Shown: one piece after another, positions 44,576 through 53,283 of the stretch
Numbering within the stretch: position 1 is the stretch's first letter
Layout: each line of letters begins with the position of its first letter
Assembly: GCA_041859045.1 (NCBI GenBank)
Contig: JBHELB010000039.1
Span: 62,001-126,000 of the forward strand
Origin: JBHELB01 sp041859045
Lineage (GTDB): Bacteria > Hydrogenedentota > Hydrogenedentia > Hydrogenedentales > SLHB01
Length of the DNA stretch: 64,000 nt
Direction of reading: 5' to 3'
Program-made: the position numbers and the translations under genes
Notes under the pieces: generated by a model
Told to the model about the DNA's origin: nothing
Seen by the model: the letters and a program-made list of their open reading frames with translations, nothing else
Databases searched by the model: none

Positions 44576-45751
44576 ATGAAATACGGCATATCCAGCGATG
44601 CAACCCGTTTTAGAGCAGGTAGATATATAAGTCAACCTAACGGCTACCGAGCTTTCATTCCGAATCCACTTCCTCCCGATCCCCCGATTCGGATGGACAA
44701 TACCATGCTAGGCGCTCTCTCCAAAGCGGATCGCGCCTTGGGGCGTTTAGATGGCTCCATTCAAACGCTTCCAAACCCAGACTTATTTGTCTATATGTAT
44801 GTGCGCAAGGAAGCGGTGCTTTCCAGCCAGATCGAGGGAACGCAGAGTTCGCTTCAAGACGTCTTGGCGGCCGAAGCGCGCATGTTATCTTCCAGAGGCC
44901 CAAACGATACCGGCGAAGTTGTTAATTACGTCGAAGCCATGAATCACGGACTCGAACGTCTCGCGGATCTACCTGTCTCCATCCGCCTAATCCGGGAAAT
45001 CCACCAAAAGCTTCTCCATGGTGTTCGAGGAACCCATCTTACACCCGGTGAATTGCGCACTACCCAGAACTGGATTGGACCAGGGGGATGCACCCTTGCC
45101 GAAGCTAGCTTCGTCCCCCCCCCTCCGCATGAAGTCCAAACGGCACTCTCAGACCTTGAACGCTTTTTGCACGATGCCACACCAGGGCCGCTATTGATCA
45201 AAATCGGCCTTGCTCATGCCCAGTTCGAGACCATTCACCCATTTCTCGACGGCAATGGTCGTGTCGGGCGACTACTGATCACTTTTTTGCTTTGCGAAAG
45301 CGGCGTGCTTCATAAGCCGGTGCTGTATCTTTCTTATTTCTTCAAGCAACATCGCCAGGAATACTACGACCTCCTGCAGGCGGTACGTGACACAGGCAAT
45401 TGGGAGGCCTGGCTTGAGTTTTTTCTTCACGGCGTCTACGAAGTTAGCCAGCAGGCCACCGATACCGCCCGCCAAATTCTCATGCTTCGTGAGCAACACC
45501 GCGCCATCATCACCGAGAAACTCGGACGTGCTGCTGGCAACGGTCACCGTACTCTCGAACACCTCTATTGGCACCCAATTGTCTCCGTTAACGAAATTCA
45601 GAAGTGGACCGGTGCCACATATCCAGCGGCCAATAGCCTAGTTGCTCGGCTTGTTGACCACGGCATTCTCCAAGAATACACCGGTCAAACCCGAAACCGC
45701 CGGTTTATGTACAAGAGCTACATCGACTTATTCGACGTCGCCCCTCGCTAA
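44576..45751 (+). CDS. Fic-family protein (AMP-transferase type) with C-terminal winged helix
   Basis: The 391-residue protein has an N-terminal Fic_N-like part (about 1-110) that includes the inhibitory-helix-like SSQIEGTQSSLQDVL motif (S/T-x3-E-G). The Fic domain follows with the catalytic loop HPFLDGNGRVGRL. The C-terminal part (about 320-390; VSVNEIQKWTGATYPAANSL, RLVDHGILQEY) looks like a winged HTH. Fic enzymes transfer AMP or other moieties from nucleotides to target proteins. The gene is visibly richer in A/T than its neighbours, suggesting acquisition. ATG 44576 lacks a clear ribosome site. The operator-like repeats just upstream suggest autoregulation. Confidence 0.9.
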   Translation: MKYGISSDATRFRAGRYISQPNGYRAFIPNPLPPDPPIRMDNTMLGALSKADRALGRLDGSIQTLPNPDLFVYMYVRKEAVLSSQIEGTQSSLQDVLAAEARMLSSRGPNDTGEVVNYVEAMNHGLERLADLPVSIRLIREIHQKLLHGVRGTHLTPGELRTTQNWIGPGGCTLAEASFVPPPPHEVQTALSDLERFLHDATPGPLLIKIGLAHAQFETIHPFLDGNGRVGRLLITFLLCESGVLHKPVLYLSYFFKQHRQEYYDLLQAVRDTGNWEAWLEFFLHGVYEVSQQATDTARQILMLREQHRAIITEKLGRAAGNGHRTLEHLYWHPIVSVNEIQKWTGATYPAANSLVARLVDHGILQEYTGQTRNRRFMYKSYIDLFDVAPR

Positions 45752-45794
45752 GCTCAAACAATAGATAACCGTGGGTCTAAGAAAGGGCAGCCAT

Positions 45795-46613
45795 ATGTGT
45801 AAGGATCTATGGAGTATGGATGACCAACCACCCGAAGTTATAGCCATCCTGGATTGGTGGAAGTCTCGGGTATGCGAGGTCTTCGAGAACAAATTGCGGG
45901 GCGTTTTTCTGTTTGGCAGTGTGGCCTTGGGTGAGTTTGCGCCGAAATGGAGTGACATAGACACGTGTATTGTTGTCACCGCTCCTGTCGGTGATATGCA
46001 AGCCGAGGCGATGTGTGCGAGCATGGCGGAAATGGACGAACGCTTCAGACAACAAGAGGCCGATGGGTGGCGTTCACCGCAAACGGTCCAAGGAGCTATC
46101 ATCACCCCCCAGCAAGCAGCTGAGATCGGACACACGGAGACGTGTTTCTATGCTCGGGGGAGTCGCGGCGTTCATGCGCACTGCGATCCCTTCTCCGCGT
46201 TCGATCGTTACCAACTGGCACACCACCGCAGGCTACTCTGGGGAAATGATGTCTATTTCGCTCCGCCTTCCCGAAAAGACCTTATCGAAATGGCGGTGAG
46301 AGACATGAATCTGTTTTCAGCGGTAGCGAAAGCGCCTGAAACGTATTCCCCAATCATGCTTGCAGGGATGCTTCACTGGGCCGCTCGCTCACTTGTCTTT
46401 TGGCGGGATGGACGTCTCCTTTCGAAGAGCGCCGCGCTGAAATCTGAGATAGTCCGAAATTCTTCCTTGGCAAAAGCATTTGGACTGGCACTCAAGGTTC
46501 GCGATCAAGGTTCCGCGCGAGCGGTTGCGCATAGTGATGCGCTACGCGAGGTGTTTCGAGACTTTGGCCCTTTGATCCTCGCAGAGCATGAACAGGTCTT
46601 GCGTGTGGTGTAA
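45795..46613 (+). CDS. Nucleotidyltransferase-domain protein (AadA-like fold)
   Basis: The 272-residue protein has an N-terminal polymerase-beta nucleotidyltransferase motif, VFLFGSVALGEFAPKWSDIDTC (GSx10DxD), and an all-helical C-terminal half (about 150-272) with a hydrophobic LHWAARSLVFWRDGRLL helix. This layout resembles aminoglycoside adenylyltransferases and related uncharacterised proteins. I do not claim resistance, because the family is broad. ATG 45795 is supported by AAAGGG. Like the Fic gene before it, it is less GC-rich than the surroundings; the two may have been acquired together. Confidence 0.68.
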   Translation: MCKDLWSMDDQPPEVIAILDWWKSRVCEVFENKLRGVFLFGSVALGEFAPKWSDIDTCIVVTAPVGDMQAEAMCASMAEMDERFRQQEADGWRSPQTVQGAIITPQQAAEIGHTETCFYARGSRGVHAHCDPFSAFDRYQLAHHRRLLWGNDVYFAPPSRKDLIEMAVRDMNLFSAVAKAPETYSPIMLAGMLHWAARSLVFWRDGRLLSKSAALKSEIVRNSSLAKAFGLALKVRDQGSARAVAHSDALREVFRDFGPLILAEHEQVLRVV

Positions 46614-46664
46614 TGTGGGGCCCTTGATGGACAGCGGCGTGTCGCCGCAGGGAAGGGATAGCAC

Positions 46665-48470
46665 TTGTCTGACACGACATGGACTTTCGAGGGGCAGTCG
46701 CCTGATCCGACTGCGCATTATGTTCGGGATTTTCTCCGGAATGCCGAGGGCGCGGCTATCCACCCGACCGGGCTTACCGCCGCCCGCTACGTGGACTTGG
46801 TCGAGGCGAATGTCGGGTATTTCGCAAAGCATCAGGATGAACACGGCGCGATCATCGATCCCTACCGCAAGATCGAGTGGCAGTACGCGACGCCGTCGTT
46901 CGCGTTGGGTGCGATTTTTTGCGTGATCACGCGTGGGCGCGACGATCTGTTGGAGCCGGCCGCAAAGGCGATGGATTGGGCGACGACATGTTTGAACAAG
47001 CGCGAGGTCCCACAGCAGCACGAGGACTTCTACGCCCCGCTCTTGGCGCACGCGTTGCCGCTGCTTAATGGGCGCGTTAGCGAAGCGCGGTACAGCATGT
47101 GGCGTGAACGGCTCGTATTCGACCCGCGCGAGATCTACCGCGATCGGCCCGGCGGCGGGAACTGGAACGTGGTGGCGCTCAGCGGGGATTACCTGCTCTT
47201 TAAGCAGGGGCTTCGAGAGGATGACTCGTACACGCGGGAGTGTCTGGCCGCGCAAGGACGTCATTTTGCAAACCCGTTGGGGCTGTATTGCGAAGGCCCT
47301 ATGCCCTACGACCACTTCCCGCGGATCTGGGCGGCGGACATGTTGACGGCCGGATACGCGGGTGAGCATGCGGACGACCTGGCCGAGATGCTTCGGCGGG
47401 CGGCGTTGGCCAGTTTGTTCATGCAATCGCCCTTGGGCGAATTGCCTGCGGGCGGGCGCAGTGCGCATCACCAATGGAACGAGGCGGAGCAGTGCGTCAC
47501 GTACGAGATTTTCGCCGCCAAGTCCAAACAAGAAGGCAATCTGCCGCTGGCGCGGGCGTATAAACGCGCCGCGCGCCTCGCGTTGCAGTCGATGACCCGC
47601 TGGCAGCGTCCCTCGGGCGAACTCTGGGTCATGAAGAACAAAGTTGACCCGTCTGAACAGTTCGCTTTCGAGCATTATACCTCGCACTCCCAGTACAACT
47701 TGCTGGCTATGGCGATGTTGGTCATTGCGCACGAACACGCACAGTCCACAGAAGACGTGCCGGAGGGGCCTGCTCCTGCGGACATCGGCGGGTTCGTATT
47801 CGAGACGGGACTTCCCTTCGGCAAGGTCTTCGCCAATGCCGGCGGGGCGTACATCGAGATCGAGACGCAGAGCGATCCTGACCACAATCCCGAGGGCCTC
47901 CTGCGAATTCACTTCAAAGACGGTGACCCTCAGATCGGGCCGAGCGATGGCCTTACCGCAGCGCCGCGTTATCTGCTGCCTGATGCTGGCCGCGTAAGCG
48001 TCGCCGTGGGCGTGGCGTGGCACGACCGGTTGGGCGCTTGGCGTTCCGTCGCGGAGTACGACCGGGGGCGTATTCGTGAGGTCGAGGTCGAGCGGCTTAG
48101 AGAGTCGCCGGAAGAGGTCCGTTTTGATGTGAAATACCGCGCCGACTTCGACGGGCCCGCCGAAGTGATTGAGCATTACTGCGTCACCCCAGAAGCGGTG
48201 CATGTTCAGTACGAAGTCACGAGCTACAACGGGCCGCTCCGGCTTCAATGGCCGGTCTTAGCGGATAATGGTCAGGAAAAGACCGAGATCTTTGTGGCGG
48301 ACCACATCGTTACGGTTCGACTAGGCGGAAAAGAACAGGTTTTCCGGGTCGCCGGTGCCGATTCCGTCGTGGTTGGGGAAGAACGCCACCCCGGCCGAAA
48401 CGGATGGTCACGGCTCGCCATCGCCGACAATACGAAAGGCAACACTCTCACGCTGACCGTAGAGATCTGA
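46665..48470 (+). CDS. Putative alpha/alpha-barrel carbohydrate-active protein
   Basis: The 601-residue protein starts at TTG 46665, chosen because GAAGGG lies 7 bases upstream. There is no signal peptide. Residues 1-375 are helix-rich with regularly spaced aromatic and acidic residues (VGYFAKHQDEHGAIIDPYRK, GGGNWNVVALSGDYLLFKQG, PMPYDHFPRIWAADML, GGRSAHHQWNEAEQC), as in (alpha/alpha)6-barrel glycoside hydrolases and polysaccharide lyases. The rest is beta-rich, fitting a C-terminal sandwich. I do not recognise a named family. The cytoplasmic location would suit processing of imported oligosaccharides. Likely catalytic residues cannot be assigned. Confidence 0.55.
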   Translation: MSDTTWTFEGQSPDPTAHYVRDFLRNAEGAAIHPTGLTAARYVDLVEANVGYFAKHQDEHGAIIDPYRKIEWQYATPSFALGAIFCVITRGRDDLLEPAAKAMDWATTCLNKREVPQQHEDFYAPLLAHALPLLNGRVSEARYSMWRERLVFDPREIYRDRPGGGNWNVVALSGDYLLFKQGLREDDSYTRECLAAQGRHFANPLGLYCEGPMPYDHFPRIWAADMLTAGYAGEHADDLAEMLRRAALASLFMQSPLGELPAGGRSAHHQWNEAEQCVTYEIFAAKSKQEGNLPLARAYKRAARLALQSMTRWQRPSGELWVMKNKVDPSEQFAFEHYTSHSQYNLLAMAMLVIAHEHAQSTEDVPEGPAPADIGGFVFETGLPFGKVFANAGGAYIEIETQSDPDHNPEGLLRIHFKDGDPQIGPSDGLTAAPRYLLPDAGRVSVAVGVAWHDRLGAWRSVAEYDRGRIREVEVERLRESPEEVRFDVKYRADFDGPAEVIEHYCVTPEAVHVQYEVTSYNGPLRLQWPVLADNGQEKTEIFVADHIVTVRLGGKEQVFRVAGADSVVVGEERHPGRNGWSRLAIADNTKGNTLTLTVEI

Positions 48471-48514
48471 GCCTTACAGAAACCAATCGAATATGCTGTC
48501 CCCATAATTTTCAA

Positions 48515-48554
48515 CGCCCCGAGATGGTGCCGTGTTCGACACAACCTCGGGGCG
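48515..48554. terminator. Terminator between convergent genes
   Basis: CGCCCCGAG (48515-48523) pairs with CTCGGGGCG (48546-48554), with an inner GTGT-TCG-ACAC hairpin. A-rich and T-rich bases flank it (ATAATTTTCAA before, CCATTTTGGG after), consistent with use in both directions. Confidence 0.65.
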
Positions 48555-48592
48555 CCATTTTGGGTCTACAGACTACCTAGATCGTTTGTGGG

Positions 48593-51500
48593 TTACTCCC
48601 ATGTGCTGCTCACCGCCAAACCGGCCGGTGTGCAGGTTGTCCACACTTGGCCCGGGGCAAGCGTTCCGATATTGATCGGGTCGTGTGTGCCGATCGTGAT
48701 CGTAACGTTGTCCGCGGAATCGACGCTGCTGGTGTTCACAACAAACACCTGTTGGAATCCGTCGAAATCGCCCGCAAGGATGACCTGCTCGATCAGTTGC
48801 GGCGTGCCGGGGATTAGCGCGTCGACGCGCGACTTGTTCCAGTAACTGGCCAGCGTGATACCGGACACCGCCGGGCCGCCGACCAGGTTGGGAATGATTG
48901 GCGTATCGATTTCCGAATCGAAAACGCTCGTTCCCTTGAGCGCCGAGTCGTTCAGCGCCAGGCCCTTCAAGATATCGTCGGAGAAGGTCGGGCTATTGGC
49001 AGCGACCGCATCGCTTGGCATGTTCGAGAGCACGGTGAACTTGCCCAGCGAACCATAGGTCGTATCGCTGGTATAGTTGTTGCAGGTGACCGTCGCGTCG
49101 TGCGCAAGAACGATCGACCCGTGCAGCTTGAGCATGCCCGGCGTGGCAAGACCGCCCGCCGCGCCCGTGCCGCCCGTACCGCCTGCAGCGCCGTTGCCAC
49201 CCGTGCCCCCATTGCCGCCATAGGCGCCGTTGCCGCCCGTGCCGCCGAACCAAATCCCGAAAATAGAGCCTCCCGCTGCGCCGTTAGTGCGTCCCGTGGA
49301 GGTGCTGCCCGTGGGAGCGCCACCGGAACTGCCGTTTGCGCCGCTGGTACCCAGGGAGCCTGTACTCGCCGAACCGGCCGAGATGTCGACCGATGCGCCG
49401 GATTCAAGCTGGAGAAGACCCAGTGCCGACAGGATGATGGCGCCGCCGCCGTTCGCGCCTGTCCCACCGGCTCCACCTACGCCGCCCGCGCCGCCTGCGC
49501 CACCCGTGCCACCGGCTTTGCCTGTGCCGCCGTGGCCGCCTGCACCGCCGTTGGTCCAGAGCCAGCCGGTCCACATGGTCCATCCCAAGGCGCCGCCGCC
49601 GCCACCGCCACCACCGCCGGCTTCACCGCTACCACCGCCGCCGCCGCTGCCGCCGCCGCCAGCAGCGCCACCACCACCCCCGCCGCCGCCGCCATTGCCG
49701 GCGGCAATCGCCAGCGAATCAGCCGCGAAATTGAACTCAGCGCCGCCGCCTTGGGAGCCAGTCCCGCCGACCGTACCCACAGTGCCGCTGTTGCCATTCG
49801 CGCCACTATTGCCGGTGCCGCCTGCGCCACCCGGCGAACCGCTGCCGCCAAGGCCACCGGAACCGGCGGCGCCACCACCGCCGCCGCCCGCGCCACCCGC
49901 GCCGCCGGAACCGCCCGTCGCGCCTGCGCCGCCTGCGCCGCCAGAACCGCCGGGCCCACCACTACCGACGCCTACGGTATTGCCGTAGCCCAGCGAACCG
50001 CTTTGTCCTGCGGAACCTGCGCCGCCGGTGCTTCCGGTTGCGCCATGGGTGCCTGGGGAACCGTCGGCGCCTGCCCCGCCTGCGCCACCGGCCGTCAGGG
50101 GAATGCCCGTGCCCCCAGCACCGCCGCCGGCACCACCGGGTGCGCTTCCGCCGTTGACAGTAGCGCCGCCATTTCCGGATGCGCCACCCGAATTTCCTGC
50201 GCCACCCGCGCCGCCGCCCGCGCGGCCGGATAAGCTTCCGGAAACGTCAAAGGCAGCCGCGATATAGGCGTCTTTATTCGATGCTAACGATAGGGGACGT
50301 GCTCCGGAGACTTGTACGGTATAACCGCTCGGGATCACGATCTCGCCGAAATCGAATACGGCTACGCCCGCACTTGAGACGCGCCCGGAAACGGCCGCAC
50401 CGCCATTGAGTTGGTAATACGGCGTGCCGTTGGTGTTGAACGCGAGCGTGCCGGTCCCGCTCAGGACAAGATCGCCCAGCGAGCCGTCGCTGGTGTAGAC
50501 GTCCGAGAAGGACGACGCGGACGACGACTGCACCACGACCGTCCGCTGCACTTGGGCCGAATTTCCGGCCGTGTCTTGCACGGTGTAGGTGACGTAGTAC
50601 GTCCCCGCGACAGTCGTGTTGACCGGCAGGCCTGTGGTCACGATCTGCGCGGTGATATTGCCGTCGCGATTGTCCGATGCCGTTGCGCCCGCGTCCGCGT
50701 ACGGCGCGCCAAAGGCCAACGTCGTGGGATTGGCGCCATTGAGGGTAATCACCGGGGCGGTCGTGTCGGGCGGCGCCACGACATAGACCGTGCGCGTGGC
50801 CGAACCGGTATTCGAGCTGCGGTCCGTGGCGTAGTAAGTGATCTGATACGTTCCGATCACGGCCAAGTTCACGTTGTTGGTCACGTTGCTAATGGCGACA
50901 TTGCCATCACGCGCGTCCCACGCCGTTGCACCGGGATCGGTGTATGTCGTGTTTTGCGTCACCGATACGGGATTGACGCCCGTCACCGTCACCGTTGGCG
51001 GCGTGGTATCCGCCGACAACGGATTGGCCAACCAGTTGCTCAGGACCTGGTCGTATACGTTTTGGACCAGTACCGTGTAGCCGCTCGAGGAAAGATGGAT
51101 GGCATCGCGGTTCTCGGAAGTGCCCGCCAACGCCGCCAGCGGAGTCGGATAATCGCGCCAGCCGCCCGGGTACGGATTGTAATTCGGCAGTGCGCCGGGC
51201 TTTGCCGCATACGCCGGGCTGTTCAGCCACCACTGCATCAATCCGAAATTCTGGACATACGCCACACGCGGATTCGCATCGGCGAGGGCTCGTTTCTGTA
51301 GCCCCATGTCGATGAACGCGTCGTTGACTTGGCGCGGCGTCGGTTGGCCGAGGTTCATCCAGACCAACAAATCGTTGTTGTCTTGCGTAAGCGTGTCCAT
51401 GAGGTTCAGATAGTCGTAGTCGACGAGCACGATTCGGATATCCGCTCGACGCGACAAAATGTAGTTGACCACCGTCTGAATGTTGTTGCGGATTGTGGAC

Positions 51501-51865
51501 TTGAGATTGGTCCATGCGGCGCCGCTCATGCCGACGTACCAACCTCCGCCTTGCTGTCCGGCAAGCATGTCGTTTCCGCTCATGCTGACGTAGACAATGT
51601 CGATACTGGGATTGGCGGCAAGTTCAGCGCCCACAAGATCGAGAACGCCAAGCGAGTTGGCCGCCCATGCGGCGGCTGTCGAACCGCTGATGGCGGTATT
51701 GGCCCCCACGACCCCAACCCCTGTGACATTCTGAACTATGCTGTCAGCCCACAGATATTGCGTCCAACTATCGCCGACCAGCAAAATCCGGTTTACCGCA
51801 TGTGCACTACCCATCGCCGCAAAGCACAGGACAAAGCACAGCGTTATTCTTGTCCAACGGCTCAT
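48593..51865 (-). CDS. Large secreted SGNH-hydrolase / DUF5011 / Gly-rich repeat protein
   Basis: The 1090-residue protein has a signal peptide (1-24, SAHA). Residues 25-275 form an SGNH/GDSL hydrolase: ILLVGDSWTQY (catalytic Ser), SMSGNDMLAG (Asn) and SENRDAIHLSSSGY (Asp-x2-His). Two DUF5011/HYR Ig-like domains follow (about 283-365 and 368-450). Residues about 545-960 are a Gly/Ala/Ser-rich low-complexity array (GGAGG, GGTGG, GGGGG units) like PE_PGRS tails, with short beta-forming interruptions. A unique C-terminal region (about 965-1090) ends without a sorting signal I recognise. It is probably an extracellular esterase displayed on a long flexible or filamentous repeat. GGGAGGGG precedes ATG 51865. 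Confidence 0.82.
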   Translation of the reverse strand: MSRWTRITLCFVLCFAAMGSAHAVNRILLVGDSWTQYLWADSIVQNVTGVGVVGANTAISGSTAAAWAANSLGVLDLVGAELAANPSIDIVYVSMSGNDMLAGQQGGGWYVGMSGAAWTNLKSTIRNNIQTVVNYILSRRADIRIVLVDYDYLNLMDTLTQDNNDLLVWMNLGQPTPRQVNDAFIDMGLQKRALADANPRVAYVQNFGLMQWWLNSPAYAAKPGALPNYNPYPGGWRDYPTPLAALAGTSENRDAIHLSSSGYTVLVQNVYDQVLSNWLANPLSADTTPPTVTVTGVNPVSVTQNTTYTDPGATAWDARDGNVAISNVTNNVNLAVIGTYQITYYATDRSSNTGSATRTVYVVAPPDTTAPVITLNGANPTTLAFGAPYADAGATASDNRDGNITAQIVTTGLPVNTTVAGTYYVTYTVQDTAGNSAQVQRTVVVQSSSASSFSDVYTSDGSLGDLVLSGTGTLAFNTNGTPYYQLNGGAAVSGRVSSAGVAVFDFGEIVIPSGYTVQVSGARPLSLASNKDAYIAAAFDVSGSLSGRAGGGAGGAGNSGGASGNGGATVNGGSAPGGAGGGAGGTGIPLTAGGAGGAGADGSPGTHGATGSTGGAGSAGQSGSLGYGNTVGVGSGGPGGSGGAGGAGATGGSGGAGGAGGGGGGAAGSGGLGGSGSPGGAGGTGNSGANGNSGTVGTVGGTGSQGGGAEFNFAADSLAIAAGNGGGGGGGGGAAGGGGSGGGGGSGEAGGGGGGGGGALGWTMWTGWLWTNGGAGGHGGTGKAGGTGGAGGAGGVGGAGGTGANGGGAIILSALGLLQLESGASVDISAGSASTGSLGTSGANGSSGGAPTGSTSTGRTNGAAGGSIFGIWFGGTGGNGAYGGNGGTGGNGAAGGTGGTGAAGGLATPGMLKLHGSIVLAHDATVTCNNYTSDTTYGSLGKFTVLSNMPSDAVAANSPTFSDDILKGLALNDSALKGTSVFDSEIDTPIIPNLVGGPAVSGITLASYWNKSRVDALIPGTPQLIEQVILAGDFDGFQQVFVVNTSSVDSADNVTITIGTHDPINIGTLAPGQVWTTCTPAGLAVSSTWE

Positions 51866-51956
51866 TTCAACCCCTCCCTTTCGATTTTCCCCTTCGGATT
51901 ATGCTCACCCCCCTATAGGGTCAGACACGACAGAGTTCATACGGCATTCAAAAAAA

Positions 51957-51987
51957 GCTGTCCGGTTGATTGAATCAACGGGACAGC
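51957..51987. terminator. Hairpin with flanking A- and T-runs
   Basis: GCTGTCCGGTTGAT (51957-51970) pairs with ATCAACGGGACAGC (51974-51987) except for one position. It is preceded by six A and followed by CCTTTT, so it could terminate transcription from either side. No protein gene ends close to it on either strand. Confidence 0.55.
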
Positions 51988-52012
51988 CTTTTGCTGACAT
52001 GATCTTGATTTG

Positions 52013-52120
52013 GCTTTGGCAAGCGACAACTTAAAGCATCCTCTCCCCCAATTGCGTGCCAAAGCAAAAAGAAAAACGTATCTACCTGGCACAAATACAA
52101 CCGCCGAGAATCGGCTTTTT
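52013..52120 (+). ncRNA. Candidate small structured RNA
   Basis: GCTTTGGCA (52013-52021) pairs with TGCCAAAGC (52057-52065), and downstream GCCGA-GAA-TCGGC (52103-52115) is followed directly by TTTTT, a compact intrinsic terminator. No protein gene precedes it on this strand, so the terminator may end a small RNA. A promoter is not clear. Confidence 0.25.
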
Positions 52121-52405
52121 CTCAGTTAGCTTACACCGAACAGGCGCGCTCCGCAACCCCCACATCGAGTAATATGAGAAAAATATAATATATGCGTCCG
52201 TGTTTCTAGTAAGGCTACGGTTTTTTGAGTAGGTATCAGCCTCGGCTCTCGCCCGTCGATCTGGGTAATGTCCTTTGGGCCGAGTCACCTATGCCTCGTT
52301 TGGGCTGGAATGGGGCAGAGGTGCCTCAAATCGGGTGTGGAAACGGGGTGCTCAAAGTGTTAACGTGCTGCAATTAAATGGGTTGAATCGTGCTAGGAGG
52401 TTGGC

Positions 52406-52432
52406 ATGCGGGGTGCTTCTGTATGGGCATGA
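52406..52432 (+). CDS. Eight-residue leader peptide overlapping the Bat-type operon
   Basis: ATG 52406 has the best ribosome site of the region, AGGAGG at 52395-52400 with 5-base spacing. The frame reads MRGASVWA and stops at TGA 52430-52432, which overlaps the ATG (52429) of the first operon gene as ATGA. That gene has no good ribosome site of its own. The likely role is translational coupling; there is no run of one amino acid to suggest classic attenuation. Confidence 0.45.
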   Translation: MRGASVWA

Positions 52433-53283
52433 ACGCCAAGACCAGGAGATACGCCTTGGGCATCCTGGCACTTTCGTTCTGGGCGGTGTCCCTCGTGTGG
52501 ACGCCAGCGGCGCAAGCCGAACCAGAGTTGAAGACCGTGATGCCTGAGGGAACGGTCCGCGTGGACCGTCCGTTCGACGTGCAGTGTGAGGTCCGCTGGA
52601 CCGGTGACGCCGGGGAATACTCGGTGATGCCGGTTGAGCTGGACAGCTTTGACTGGGGCACGGCGACGCTGGGGCCTGTGGAGGCTTCGGTGGAGGACGG
52701 TGTGAACGTGGTCAGGCAACGTGTGACGATTACCCCGGCGAAGGCAGGCGAGTTCAAGCTGCCGGAGCTTCGGGTGGGTCTACAGAGCCCCGGGACTCCT
52801 CCCGTGCCAAAAGCCTCCGAGTCCCCAACGCACCCCAGCAGCCCGAGCGCCACCCCAACGCTCAGGTCACAACCCCCATCTGTGACGGTGAAACCGCACA
52901 GACCCCTAGCTTGGATGGCCGGCATTCCCGGGGCTCTTCTCCTCATTGGTGCGGGGACGTGGTGGGCACGCCGACGGCGTGCCGCCCGCCCCGCGCGAGT
53001 CTCCTCCCCCACCTCCGCGGCGGTTACCCCCACCGCCGCGGAGTCCGCTTTACTCACCGCCCGGCAGCGCCGCATTGAGGGCGATGTCTATGCATGCTAC
53101 TCTTCGTTGCTTGTCGCGGCCGAGGCGTTGCCCGGCGTGGCGGATGAACTCAAGCCGCGTTTGGAGGCGTGCGCCCGAGACGCGGGGTATCGGGGCTGGC
53201 GCCCGGAAAATGATGAATTGGACAGCGACATTCGGGCCGTGGAGCGGGCGCTCCGCAAGGCCAAGGAGGAACGCGAGTCATGA
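52429..53283 (+). CDS. Small BatD/DUF4381-like membrane protein heading the MoxR/Bat operon
   Basis: The 284-residue protein has a signal peptide (about 1-28, AQA), a beta-rich periplasmic domain (30-125; VRVDRPFDVQCEVRWTGDAG, a BatD-like fold), a Pro/Ser-rich linker, a transmembrane helix (about 162-180, WMAGIPGALLLIGAGTWWA) and a cytoplasmic helical tail (about 205-284) with QRRIEGDVYACYSSLLVAAE. It resembles shortened BatD-type proteins that accompany MoxR. ATG 52429 is chosen because it overlaps the leader ORF; ATG 52423 in frame is possible. It overlaps moxR by ATGA. No specific activity is known. Confidence 0.6.
   Translation: MNAKTRRYALGILALSFWAVSLVWTPAAQAEPELKTVMPEGTVRVDRPFDVQCEVRWTGDAGEYSVMPVELDSFDWGTATLGPVEASVEDGVNVVRQRVTITPAKAGEFKLPELRVGLQSPGTPPVPKASESPTHPSSPSATPTLRSQPPSVTVKPHRPLAWMAGIPGALLLIGAGTWWARRRRAARPARVSSPTSAAVTPTAAESALLTARQRRIEGDVYACYSSLLVAAEALPGVADELKPRLEACARDAGYRGWRPENDELDSDIRAVERALRKAKEERES

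Larger units (their letters stand above)
51866..52405. other. Intergenic region with hairpins, no recognised protein gene
   Basis: 540 bases between the divergent SGNH gene and the Bat-type operon. It contains a possible CATAAT -10 for the minus-strand gene (plus-strand 51898-51903), two hairpins with T-tracts and an AT-rich stretch around 52170-52200. A 68-residue minus-strand frame (52082-52288) has no family features and I do not call it a gene. Confidence 0.5.

Noticed and set aside
45795..46613. Aminoglycoside resistance gene
   Set aside because: The fold resembles AadA, but the GSx10DxD motif is shared by many nucleotidyltransferases and no resistance-specific motif is seen.
49100..50233. 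Plus-strand Ala/Thr- and Pro-rich frames, and a possible repeat array, at the Gly-rich region
   Set aside because: They are the complement of the Gly-rich coding repeat on the minus strand. Spacing is irregular and there are no unique spacers, so it is neither a gene nor a CRISPR array.
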